Below are positions 1 to 5,948 of a stretch of 8,524 nucleotides of DNA, one piece after another; positions within the stretch are counted from its first letter, which is position 1; each line of letters opens with the position of its first letter. The DNA lies in NCBI GenBank assembly GCA_903928045.1, contig CAIYPH010000019.1:1-8524 (forward strand), written 5' to 3'. Made by a program: the position numbers and the translations under genes. The stretch comes from an uncultured Rhodospirillales bacterium (GTDB taxonomy: Bacteria; Pseudomonadota; Alphaproteobacteria; Acetobacterales; Acetobacteraceae). Below the pieces are notes generated by a model. That model was not told the origin of the DNA, ran no database searches, and worked only from the letters and a program-made list of their open reading frames with translations.

Positions 1-114
1 CCTACTCCGATGGTGCAACCACCGAGTAGGCCCCCTCCCTCATCCCAAACCCACTTAAACGAATGCGGGTCTGGGGGCTCAGCCCCCAGCGGGGTCGAGG
101 GGCAGCGCCCCTCG
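1..114. repeat. Right half of a palindromic multi-hairpin intergenic repeat (copy 1)
   Basis: The segment contains three stem-loops in series. The first is an imperfect hairpin at 1-30, where CCTACTC (1-7) pairs with GAGTAGG (24-30) and TGGT (11-14) with ACCA (18-21). The second is a perfect 8-bp stem at 71-78/82-89 with loop TCA. The third is a perfect 8-bp stem CGAGGGGC (96-103) / GCCCCTCG (107-114) with loop AGC. A pyrimidine-rich tract (about 115-138) follows. Bases 14-100 recur exactly at 8438-8524, and the sequence is homologous in inverted orientation to 8322-8440, so this looks like the right arm of a larger palindrome whose left arm precedes the window. It holds no credible gene. It may act as a transcription terminator for whatever lies to the left, or be a REP/MITE-like dispersed element; which one cannot be decided here. 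Confidence 0.85.
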
Positions 115-149
115 CCTTCCCTTCCTTCTCCCCTCCCCGGCCATGGCCC

Positions 150-178
150 TTGCGGGCTGCGGTGAGATGGACGATATG
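150..178 (+). promoter_or_regulatory. Possible sigma-70-type promoter for the SRP RNA gene
   Basis: TTGCGG at 150-155 resembles a -35 box. It is separated by 17 nt from GATATG at 173-178, a weak -10 match. Transcription would start at about 184-186, just inside the long terminal stem of the SRP RNA. If this promoter is right, the RNA is a few bases shorter at its 5' end than the full pairing region suggests. The -10 match is poor, so this is tentative. Confidence 0.35.
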
Positions 179-288
179 GGGGGTGGGAGGTCGGCGGCGG
201 ACGGGCGCCTCGCCAACCCGGTCAGGTCCGGAAGGAAGCAGCCGCAACGAGTTCACGCTCGGGTCGTTTGTTCGGCCTCCCACCCCAT
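178..288 (+). ncRNA. ffs: Signal recognition particle RNA (4.5S RNA, small bacterial type)
   Basis: This is the RNA scaffold of the signal recognition particle. It binds Ffh (SRP54) and targets ribosomes translating membrane proteins to FtsY. The diagnostic apical core is visible: GTCAGGTCCGGAAGGAAGCA at 221-240 carries the GGAA tetraloop flanked by the conserved internal loops that bind the Ffh M domain. The ends close with an 11-bp perfect stem, GGGGTGGGAGG (180-190) with CCTCCCACCCC (276-286), giving a single long hairpin of about 107-111 nt. That is the expected size for the short bacterial form, which lacks the Alu domain. Exact ends are uncertain by several bases. The gene sits about 53 nt upstream of dnaX on the same strand, an arrangement found in several bacterial groups. 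No U-run terminator separates them, so some transcripts may continue into dnaX. Confidence 0.95.
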
Positions 289-301
289 CAACCCGGCCGC
301 C

Positions 302-337
302 GCTGCCCGCGCAGCCAGGCGCCATTGCAGCGGCGCC
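302..337 (+). promoter_or_regulatory. Two hairpins in the short ffs-dnaX leader
   Basis: GCTGC (302-306) can pair with GCAGC (311-315). The palindromic hexamer GGCGCC occurs at 318-323 and again at 332-337, giving a GC-only stem with an 8-nt loop that ends 4 nt before the dnaX start codon. No Shine-Dalgarno-like sequence is seen in this leader, and the second stem covers the place where one would lie. No U-tract follows, so it is not a classical intrinsic terminator. It could help define the 3' end of the SRP RNA, or limit dnaX initiation. GC-rich DNA often forms such stems by chance. Confidence 0.3.
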
Positions 338-341
338 CCGC

Positions 342-2210
342 ATGTCCGGCTTGTTCGAGGACGACGAGAAGCTGCCCGCGCCGGAGCCTGAGGGCCCCGG
401 GCTGTTCGGCGACGCGCCTGCCGCCCCGGCGGCTCCTGCCGCGCCGCAATCGACGCCCTATCGGGTGCTCGCCCGCAAATACCGCCCTGTCACCTTCGCC
501 GACATGATCGGCCAAGAGACCATGGTGCGCACGCTGCGCAACGCCTTCGCGGTCGGCCGGGTGGCGCATGCCTTCATGCTCACGGGCGTGCGTGGCGTCG
601 GGAAAACCACCACGGCGCGCATCATCGCCCGCGCCCTCAACTGCATCGGGCCGGACGGAAAGGGTGGGCCGACGGTGGATGCTTGCGGCGTCTGCCCCAA
701 CTGCATCGCGATTCTGGCCGACCGCCACCCCGATGTGGTGGAGATGGATGCCGCATCGAACAACGGCATCGACGAGATCCGCGAAATCATCGACTCCGTA
801 CGCTTCCGCCCGATGCAGGCGCGCACGAAGGTGTTCATCCTCGACGAGGTGCACATGCTCTCCCGCCCCGCCTTCAACGCGTTGTTGAAGACGCTGGAGG
901 AGCCGCCGCCGCATGTGAAGTTCATTTTCGCCACCACCGAGATCCGCAAGGTGCCGGTCACCGTGCTGTCGCGCTGCCAGCGCTTCGACCTCCGCCGCAT
1001 CTCGGCCGCCGAGTTGGCGGCGCATTTCGCCCGCATTGCCGAAAAGGAGAGCGTGGGCATCGCGCCCGAGGCGCTGATGCTGATCGCCCGCGCCGCCGAC
1101 GGCTCGGCGCGCGACGGGCTCTCCTTGCTCGACCAGGCGATCGCCCAGGCCGAGCCCGGCCAGTTGATCGCCGGCGCCGATGCCGCCGACATGCTCGGCC
1201 TGTCCGACCGCGCCGCGGTGTTCGACCTCTACGCGGCGGTGATGGCGGGGCGCCCGGCCGATGCGCTTTCCCTCACCGACCGCGCCCATGAGCGCGGCGC
1301 CGATCTCGGCGTCATGCTGCAGGACCTGCTTGAGCTGATCCATACCGTCACCCGTCTGAAGACCGTCCCGGGCCTGCGCGACAGCGCCGAGTTGCCGGAG
1401 GCCGAGCGCAGCCGCGGCGCCGAGTTCGCCGACCGCACCTCGATGGCCAATCTCGGGCGCGCCTGGCAGATGCTGCTCAAGGGCATCGGCGAGGTGGAAT
1501 CCGCCCCGGATCGTCGGGCCGCGGCCGAGATGGTTCTGATCCGCTTGTGCTACGTGGCGGAATTGCCGCCCCCCGGTGACCTCGTGCGCCGGCTCACCGA
1601 GCAGGGCCTCTCCAGCGGCGGCGGTGCCGCCCCCTCCCCGTCCGGCGGCGGTACCCGTGCGGTCGCCAATGGCGCGCCGATGCGGGCGATGGCTGCCCCC
1701 CAGGCCGAGCCCACCGCGCGCCAAGCGATCCCAGGCCCCAGCAGCTTCCGCGAGGTCGCCGCCCTCGCCGCCGAGCGGCGCGAGGCCCTGCTGCACGGCC
1801 ACATCGTCCATTCCGTCCATCTCGTCCGCTTCGCCCCCCCGGTGATCGAGTTGCGCCCGCAGCCCGAGGCGCCGCGCGATCTCGCCGCCAAGCTCGCAGC
1901 CCTGCTGCTCGACGCCACCGGCACCCGCTGGACCATTGCGCTCAGCACCGCCACCGGCGAGCCGACGCTGGCCGAGCAGGGCGTCGCCGCCGATGGCGCG
2001 CGGCGCATCGCCGCGGCCGCGCATCCCCTCGTGCTCGCCATCATGGATGCCTTCCCCGGCGCCCGCATCGAATCGGTGCATGATGCGCGCACCGACGCCT
2101 ACGGCCTGCTCGCCGACGCGCCCGCCCTTGGCGGCGAGCCCGAAGGCCCCGAATTCGCCCCGATCGACGCCGATTACGCCGACGGCCCCTCCGACCACTG
2201 GGATGACTGA
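342..2210 (+). CDS. dnaX: DNA polymerase III subunit tau/gamma (clamp-loader ATPase DnaX)
   Basis: This 622-aa protein is the ATPase core of the clamp loader that places the beta sliding clamp on primed DNA and, in the tau form, ties the polymerase cores to the helicase. Residues 1-38 are an Ala/Pro-rich leader; the conserved fold starts at YRVLARKYRP. The Walker A motif GVRGVGKT is at 82-89. Zinc-module cysteines are C101, C115, C118 and C121. The Walker B motif DEVH is at 168-171. Sensor 1 FATTE lies at 196-200, the SRC arginine-finger motif at 210-212 and sensor-2 GSARD at 254-258. The lid and collar follow, then a Gly/Ser/Pro-rich linker around 430-460 and a divergent C-terminal tau region. 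The start at 342 is chosen because upstream in-frame codons run through the SRP RNA. No Shine-Dalgarno sequence is evident. No A-rich slippery heptamer like the one that makes gamma in E. coli was seen, so perhaps only tau is made. ybaB follows after 3 nt. Confidence 0.97.
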   Translation: MSGLFEDDEKLPAPEPEGPGLFGDAPAAPAAPAAPQSTPYRVLARKYRPVTFADMIGQETMVRTLRNAFAVGRVAHAFMLTGVRGVGKTTTARIIARALNCIGPDGKGGPTVDACGVCPNCIAILADRHPDVVEMDAASNNGIDEIREIIDSVRFRPMQARTKVFILDEVHMLSRPAFNALLKTLEEPPPHVKFIFATTEIRKVPVTVLSRCQRFDLRRISAAELAAHFARIAEKESVGIAPEALMLIARAADGSARDGLSLLDQAIAQAEPGQLIAGADAADMLGLSDRAAVFDLYAAVMAGRPADALSLTDRAHERGADLGVMLQDLLELIHTVTRLKTVPGLRDSAELPEAERSRGAEFADRTSMANLGRAWQMLLKGIGEVESAPDRRAAAEMVLIRLCYVAELPPPGDLVRRLTEQGLSSGGGAAPSPSGGGTRAVANGAPMRAMAAPQAEPTARQAIPGPSSFREVAALAAERREALLHGHIVHSVHLVRFAPPVIELRPQPEAPRDLAAKLAALLLDATGTRWTIALSTATGEPTLAEQGVAADGARRIAAAAHPLVLAIMDAFPGARIESVHDARTDAYGLLADAPALGGEPEGPEFAPIDADYADGPSDHWDD

Positions 2211-2213
2211 CCG

Positions 2214-2537
2214 ATGAAGAACCTCGCCGGCCTGATGAAACAGGCCTCCGACATGCAGAAGAAAATGGAGGAGCTGCAGACCGTGCTCGAGGCGATGGTG
2301 GTCGAAGGCACCGCCGGCGCCGGTATGGTCAGCGCCACGCTCAACGGCAAGGGCGTGCTGAAATCCGTCCGCATCGACCCCAAGATCGCCAGCGCCGATG
2401 ACGTGGACATGCTGCAGGACCTCATCGTCGCCGCCCATGCCGACGCCCAGCGCAAGATCGACACCGCCAAGCAGGCCGAGATGCAGCGCCTGACCGGCGG
2501 GCTGTCGCTGCCGCCGGGCTTCAAACTGCCGTTCTGA
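2214..2537 (+). CDS. ybaB: YbaB/EbfC-family nucleoid-associated protein
   Basis: This 107-aa protein is close to the family's usual length (about 109 aa in E. coli). The family forms small dimers with an alpha-beta-alpha fold that bind DNA and contribute to nucleoid organisation; the link to recombination repair is suggested mainly by its conserved position beside recR and dnaX. Family hallmarks are a Met/Lys/Gln-rich first helix ([15 protein letters not shown], residues 8-22), a central beta segment with the pattern [13 protein letters not shown] at 35-47 followed by VRIDP at 52-56, a second long helix, and a C-terminal tail ending [12 protein letters not shown]. It starts 3 nt after the dnaX stop and ends 4 nt before recR, so translation is probably coupled within one operon. 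No strong ribosome-binding site of its own is visible. Confidence 0.95.
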   Translation: MKNLAGLMKQASDMQKKMEELQTVLEAMVVEGTAGAGMVSATLNGKGVLKSVRIDPKIASADDVDMLQDLIVAAHADAQRKIDTAKQAEMQRLTGGLSLPPGFKLPF

Positions 2538-2541
2538 GCCG

Positions 2542-3135
2542 ATGGGCGGCCCCGAGGTCGAACGCCTGATCGGCCTGCTCGCCAGGCTCCCCGGCCTCGG
2601 CCCGCGCAGCGCGCGGCGCGCCGCGTTGCGCCTGTTGCAGCAGCCCGAGGCCCGCATGCTGCCGCTCGCCATGGCGCTGGCCGACGCCGCAAGGGTGGTC
2701 AAGACCTGCGACCTCTGCGGCAATCTCGACAGCACCGCCCCCTGCGCCATCTGCGCCGATTCGCACCGCGACCGCGGCCTGATCTGCGTCGTCGAGGGCG
2801 TCGGCGATTTGTGGGCGCTCGAGCGGGCGCACGTGCATCGCGGCCTCTATCACGTGCTCGGCGGCACGCTCTCGGCGCTGGGCGGCACCGGACCGGACGA
2901 CCTCAACCTCGCGCCTTTGCTCGCCCGCATCGACGAAGGCGGCGTCACCGAAGTGATCCTGGCGCTGTCCGCCACCGTCGATGGCGCCACCACCGCGCAT
3001 TGGCTAACCGATCGCCTCAAACCCCTTGGCGTCACCATCAGCCGGGTCGGCCAGGGCGTGCCGATGGGTGGCGCACTCGACGTCCTCGACGACGGCACGC
3101 TCGCAGCCGCCTTGCGGGCCCGCAGGAGATTCTGA
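2542..3135 (+). CDS. recR: Recombination mediator protein RecR
   Basis: This 197-aa protein matches the usual RecR length of about 200 aa. RecR forms a ring-shaped tetramer and works with RecO and RecF to load RecA onto SSB-coated single-stranded DNA at gaps. Visible parts, in order: the N-terminal helix-hairpin-helix ARLPGLGPRSARRAALR (14-30); a four-cysteine zinc motif C56-x2-C59 ... C68-x2-C71; the Toprim domain starting ICVVEG (81-86) with acidic E85 and D89; the conserved stretch HVLGGTLSALGG (104-115); and the C-terminal block QGVPMGGALDVLDDGTL (171-187). No truncation or frameshift is apparent. Its final codons contain the Shine-Dalgarno sequence of the next gene, which begins after a single intervening base, so the two are expected to be co-transcribed and translationally coupled. 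Confidence 0.97.
   Translation: MGGPEVERLIGLLARLPGLGPRSARRAALRLLQQPEARMLPLAMALADAARVVKTCDLCGNLDSTAPCAICADSHRDRGLICVVEGVGDLWALERAHVHRGLYHVLGGTLSALGGTGPDDLNLAPLLARIDEGGVTEVILALSATVDGATTAHWLTDRLKPLGVTISRVGQGVPMGGALDVLDDGTLAAALRARRRF
3124..3128 (+). promoter_or_regulatory. Ribosome-binding site for the amine oxidase-family gene, inside the end of recR
   Basis: AGGAG lies 8 nt before the ATG at 3137 and is embedded in the last codons of recR. It is the clearest Shine-Dalgarno sequence in the upstream operon. It fixes the start of the following gene, which could otherwise be read from upstream in-frame codons within recR. Confidence 0.75.
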
Positions 3136-3136
3136 C

Positions 3137-4693
3137 ATGACGATCAGCCGGCGCAGTCTCATCCACCGCGTCGGCCATGCCGGCGGGGCGGCCGCGGTCT
3201 ACCGCACCATGGCCGCCATGGGCCTGCTGCCGGTGCCCGCCGCCTATGCCGGGCCGCCCAGCCTCCCGCCGGGCTCCGGCGCCGGGAAGCACGTCGCCAT
3301 TCTCGGCGCCGGTCTCGCCGGCATGGCCGCAGCGCTGGAACTCGGCAAGGCCGGCTACCGCATCACGCTCCTCGAAGCCCGCGACCGCGCCGGCGGCCGC
3401 AACTGGACGCTGCGCGCCGGCGATCGCGTCGTCGAGGCTGGCTCGACCCAGGAAGTGGCGTGGGACGCCGAGCCTCACCTCTATTTCAACCCCGGCCCCG
3501 GCCGCATCCCCTTCCACCACGAGGCCCTGCTCTCCTACTGCCGCGAGCTCGGCGTGCCGCTCGAAATCATGAGCAACGACCACCGCGCCGCCTGGCTTCA
3601 TGACGAGAAAGGCTTCGACGGCAAACGACAACGTGCGCGGCGCGTCATCGCTGATGAGCGCGGCTACGTCGCCGAACTCGCGGCCAAAGCGCTCGACCGC
3701 GCCGCCCTCGCCGAGCCCGTCACCGCCGAGGACCGCGGCCGCCTGCGCGCCATGCTGCGCAGCTTCGGCGCGCTAGACCGCGACCTCGCCTACAAGGGCT
3801 CCTCGCGCGGTGGTTTCACCGACCCCCCCGGCGGCGGCGACGCACCCGGCAAACTCTCCGAGCCGCTTGACCTCCGGCGCCTGCTGCAAGCCGATTTCTG
3901 GCAGTACAAAACCAGTTTCACCGAAGGCTTCCTGCAATCGCCGGTGATGCTGCAACCCGTCGGCGGCATGGGCCGCATCGGCGAGGCCTTCGCCCGCCGC
4001 CTCGGCCCTGCCATCACCACCCAGGCCGAAGTCACCGCGTTGCGCCGCACCGGCAGCGGTGCCCGCGTAGAATGGCGGAACCTGCGGGACGGCAGCGCCC
4101 ACGCGATCGAGGCCGACCACGTCATCTGCACCATCCCGCTACCGGTGCTGGCCGATATTCCGGCCGACTTCGCCCCCGCCACCAAAGCCGCCATCGCCGC
4201 GCCCGAATACGTGCCGGCCGGCAAGATCGCCTTCCAGGCCGAACGCCGCTTCTGGGAGCTGGACGACGCCATTTACGGCGGCCTGTCCTGGACCACGCGG
4301 GACATCACCCAAATCTGGTACCCCTCCGCCGGGCTGCATCAGCGAAAAGGCATCCTGGTCGGCGCCTATATCTGGTCCGACCGCGAAGGCCTCGCCTTCG
4401 CCGCCCGCTCCCCCGCCGAGCGCATCGCCCCCGCCCTCGCCGACGGCGAACACCTCCACCCCGGCGGCGCCCAACACCTCGGCCACGCCATCAGCGTCGC
4501 CTGGCCCAATATCCCGCACAACCGCGGCGGCTGGGCCGAATGGAGCCGCGACGCCCGCCGCGACCACTACCGCACCCTGACGGCCGGCGATGGCCCCTTC
4601 CACTTCGCCGGCGAACACATGTCCTACATCACCGGCTGGCAAGAAGGCGCCATCCTCTCCGCCCACGCGGCAGTCCGATCGGTGGCGGGGTAA
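3137..4693 (+). CDS. FAD-dependent flavin amine oxidase-family protein with Tat-like leader
   Basis: This 518-aa protein belongs to the flavin-containing amine oxidase superfamily (monoamine oxidase / L-amino-acid oxidase type), which typically oxidises a C-N bond and passes electrons to O2 or another acceptor. The dinucleotide-binding motif GAGLAG is at 57-62, with the acidic residue E80 ending the second strand and the family GGRNW segment at 86-90. The C-terminal FAD/active-site block FAGEHMSYITGWQEGA is at 490-505, close to that of bacterial L-amino-acid oxidases. The N-terminus reads MTISRRSLI, resembling the twin-arginine consensus (R5-R6). An Ala/Gly-rich stretch and a possible AYA-G cleavage site after residue 38 follow, so export to the periplasm is likely but unproven; R23 interrupts the hydrophobic part. 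The start is supported by AGGAG 8 nt upstream. The gene follows recR by 1 nt, probably in the same operon. The substrate cannot be read from the sequence. Confidence 0.88.
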   Translation: MTISRRSLIHRVGHAGGAAAVYRTMAAMGLLPVPAAYAGPPSLPPGSGAGKHVAILGAGLAGMAAALELGKAGYRITLLEARDRAGGRNWTLRAGDRVVEAGSTQEVAWDAEPHLYFNPGPGRIPFHHEALLSYCRELGVPLEIMSNDHRAAWLHDEKGFDGKRQRARRVIADERGYVAELAAKALDRAALAEPVTAEDRGRLRAMLRSFGALDRDLAYKGSSRGGFTDPPGGGDAPGKLSEPLDLRRLLQADFWQYKTSFTEGFLQSPVMLQPVGGMGRIGEAFARRLGPAITTQAEVTALRRTGSGARVEWRNLRDGSAHAIEADHVICTIPLPVLADIPADFAPATKAAIAAPEYVPAGKIAFQAERRFWELDDAIYGGLSWTTRDITQIWYPSAGLHQRKGILVGAYIWSDREGLAFAARSPAERIAPALADGEHLHPGGAQHLGHAISVAWPNIPHNRGGWAEWSRDARRDHYRTLTAGDGPFHFAGEHMSYITGWQEGAILSAHAAVRSVAG

Positions 4694-4700
4694 GCAAGCA

Positions 4701-4729
4701 AGGCGGGGGCTCCACCCCTCGACCCCGCT
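4701..4729 (-). repeat. Degenerate fragment of the palindromic intergenic repeat
   Basis: The 15 nt at 4715-4729 (CCCCTCGACCCCGCT) are the exact reverse complement of 88-102 in copy 1. The match continues leftward with small gaps: AGGCG then GGGGC here corresponds to AGGCGAGGGGC in the reverse complement of 103-117. The hairpin in this fragment has lost one base and its loop-side pairing. Beyond 4729 the similarity fades. It begins 8 nt after the amine oxidase-family stop codon, mirroring the position of the intact copy just after cofGH. Confidence 0.6.
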
Positions 4730-4782
4730 CAGGTCGTGGTTCCCATAACCATTTCTATTTCGCTGCGTTGTCAGCGACGGGG

Positions 4783-4884
4783 CAAAGCTCTCCGAGACGG
4801 ATACATGATCGAGACCCAGCCACAACCGAACAGCGTAAGCCGCGACCTACGGCGAATTACCCGCCTCTAAAACGGAGAGCTTTG
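4783..4884. repeat. 102-nt element bounded by perfect 12-bp inverted repeats
   Basis: CAAAGCTCTCCG at 4783-4794 is perfectly complementary to CGGAGAGCTTTG at 4873-4884. The pairing stops cleanly on both sides, and no clear target-site duplication is seen. The interior (78 nt) includes a smaller stem GCCG/CGGC around 4838-4852 and a 21-codon ORF beginning MIETQPQ at 4805. Possible readings are a miniature inverted-repeat transposable element, the joined ends of a deleted insertion sequence, or a structured RNA closed by a 12-bp stem. The interior is not recognised as any known family. Confidence 0.6.
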
Positions 4885-4915
4885 GCTGAGGCACCATCCC
4901 AAAAAAGCCGCCTCC

Positions 4916-5869
4916 TTAAACTTTCGCCCGCACCTGCTCGGCGAACGCCTTCAACTCCGCAATCGCCCCATCCACCGTATCGGCCGCAAACCCCACATCC
5001 AGATGTCCAACGCCCAGCGCCGATAGGTCACGGATATCCTGCACTACGTCGCCAAGGGAACCTGAGAACAGGCGCCGCTCGCCATCGCTCACCGTGGCCG
5101 GCACGCCGGCGCCGTAGCGCTGCACCCGGTAGGTGACGCCGACGGCGCCGGGGTCGCGCCCCGCCGCCGCGGTCAACTGGCGCAGCCGCGCGATGCCGTT
5201 GGCGAGGCGCTTATGGCTGTCGAGCGGATGCGAAGGGTTGGTGCCGATCGGATACCAGGCATCGCCCAGCGCCGCCGTGCGCCGCAGCGCCGGGCCCGAT
5301 TCGCCGCCCACCCAGATCGGCGGATGCGGGCGCTGCACCGGCTTCGGGGCGAAATCCAGGTTCTCGAACTGAGTGTAGGTGCCCCGGAATTTCGGCGTGT
5401 CGGACGTCCAGAGCTCCTTGAAGGCGGCGATGTACTCATCCGTCACCGCGCCGCGCTCGGCGAAGGGAGGGGCGCCGAGCGCCTCGATCTCCGCCTTCAA
5501 CCAGCCTGCGCCGACGCCGACCGTGAGCCGCCCGCCCGAGAGCACGTCAATCGTCGCCAGCATTTTCGCCGTCAGCACGGGGGGGCGATGTGGCACCACC
5601 ATCACCGAAGTGACCAGCCGGATCCGGTTGGTCTTGGCGGCGATATAGGTGAGCTCGATCAGCTGCTCATGCCGCGCGCCGCTGGCGCCTTTGGGGAATT
5701 CGCCGGTATCGGTATAGGGATAGCGGGTCGAGATATCGTTGGGGATCACCACGTGGTCGGAGAAGGTGAGGTAGTCGAACCCCAGCGCCTCGCCGGCGAT
5801 CGCCAGGCGGGTGATGTCGGCCGCGCCGTAAAGGGGGCCGGCGGTGGGCATGTTGAAGCCGAATTTCAT
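4916..5869 (-). CDS. LLM-class F420-dependent oxidoreductase (luciferase-like monooxygenase family)
   Basis: This 317-aa protein is a complete luciferase-like TIM-barrel oxidoreductase. It resembles the subgroup annotated as F420-dependent (TIGR03619-like), judged by its opening MKFGFNMPTAGPLYGAADI, the segment FDYLTFSDHVVIP (31-43), the glycine-rich SGGRLTVGVGAGW (111-123) and PHPPIWVGGESGP (181-193). Such enzymes use reduced F420, or less often FMN, to reduce or oxidise small organic substrates in the cytoplasm; the substrate is unknown here. The start at 5869 is chosen because AGGGGA lies 6 nt upstream (5876-5881 on the plus strand) and the conserved barrel begins at once; a longer in-frame reading to 6058 would overlap cofGH. 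It is transcribed away from cofGH across a short shared promoter region, which supports F420 rather than FMN as cofactor. No terminator with a strong stem is seen after it. Confidence 0.9.
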   Translation of the reverse strand: MKFGFNMPTAGPLYGAADITRLAIAGEALGFDYLTFSDHVVIPNDISTRYPYTDTGEFPKGASGARHEQLIELTYIAAKTNRIRLVTSVMVVPHRPPVLTAKMLATIDVLSGGRLTVGVGAGWLKAEIEALGAPPFAERGAVTDEYIAAFKELWTSDTPKFRGTYTQFENLDFAPKPVQRPHPPIWVGGESGPALRRTAALGDAWYPIGTNPSHPLDSHKRLANGIARLRQLTAAAGRDPGAVGVTYRVQRYGAGVPATVSDGERRLFSGSLGDVVQDIRDLSALGVGHLDVGFAADTVDGAIAELKAFAEQVRAKV

Positions 5870-5948
5870 CTGCGTTCCCCTGCATTGCGTGACAACCAAG
5901 GCTAGCACACCATATGCCCCACAAGACCAGCCGGGAGACACCAACGCC
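5870..5948. promoter_or_regulatory. Shared divergent promoter region of the LLM and cofGH genes
   Basis: This 79-nt gap must hold the start signals of both divergent genes unless promoters lie inside coding sequence. On the minus strand AGGGGA (5876-5881) is the LLM ribosome-binding site. On the plus strand GGGAG (5933-5937) lies 11 nt before the cofGH ATG. The middle (about 5881-5916) is the least GC-rich part and contains TTGCGT at 5885-5890 and CATATG at 5911-5916. These could be -35 and -10 elements for cofGH, but their 20-nt spacing is poor. No clear operator was identified. Confidence 0.45.

Larger units (their letters stand above)
4694..4915. other. Intergenic region between convergent genes, with several hairpins
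   Basis: The amine oxidase-family gene ends at 4693 and the minus-strand LLM gene ends at 4916, so this 222-nt stretch lies between convergent genes and should contain terminators for both. After a repeat remnant (4701-4729) there is a small stem TGGTT (4737-4741) / AACCA (4747-4751) followed by a T-rich run TTTCTATTT, a weak terminator candidate for the plus strand. TCGCTG (4760-4765) can pair with CAGCGA (4772-4777). For the minus strand, six consecutive T's (A's on the plus strand, 4901-4906) lie about 10 nt after the LLM stop, but no strong stem precedes them. The region appears less GC-rich than the flanking genes. No convincing protein gene is present; the only small ORF noted encodes 21 residues (4805-4870). 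Confidence 0.6.

Noticed and set aside
63..341. Upstream extension of the dnaX reading frame to 63
   Set aside because: It would translate the palindromic repeat and the entire SRP RNA. DnaX homology starts well after the ATG at 342.
288..2750. 820-codon open frame on the minus strand opposite dnaX, ybaB and recR
   Set aside because: It spans three recognised genes and its translation is His/Gly/Arg/Ala-rich with no family motif. This is the usual antisense shadow of GC-rich coding sequence.
4805..4870. 21-residue ORF MIETQPQ... inside the 102-nt inverted-repeat element
   Set aside because: Very short, with no convincing Shine-Dalgarno and no recognised homologue; not called as a gene, only noted within the element.
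4072..5136. 354-codon plus-strand open frame over the amine oxidase end and the LLM end
   Set aside because: The translation is Arg/Pro-rich without motifs and crosses two convergent recognised genes and the intergenic repeats; a compositional artefact.
5844..5948. N-terminal extension of cofGH to 5844
   Set aside because: It would overlap the 5' end of the LLM gene. A Shine-Dalgarno precedes the ATG at 5949, and the radical-SAM domain begins well downstream.
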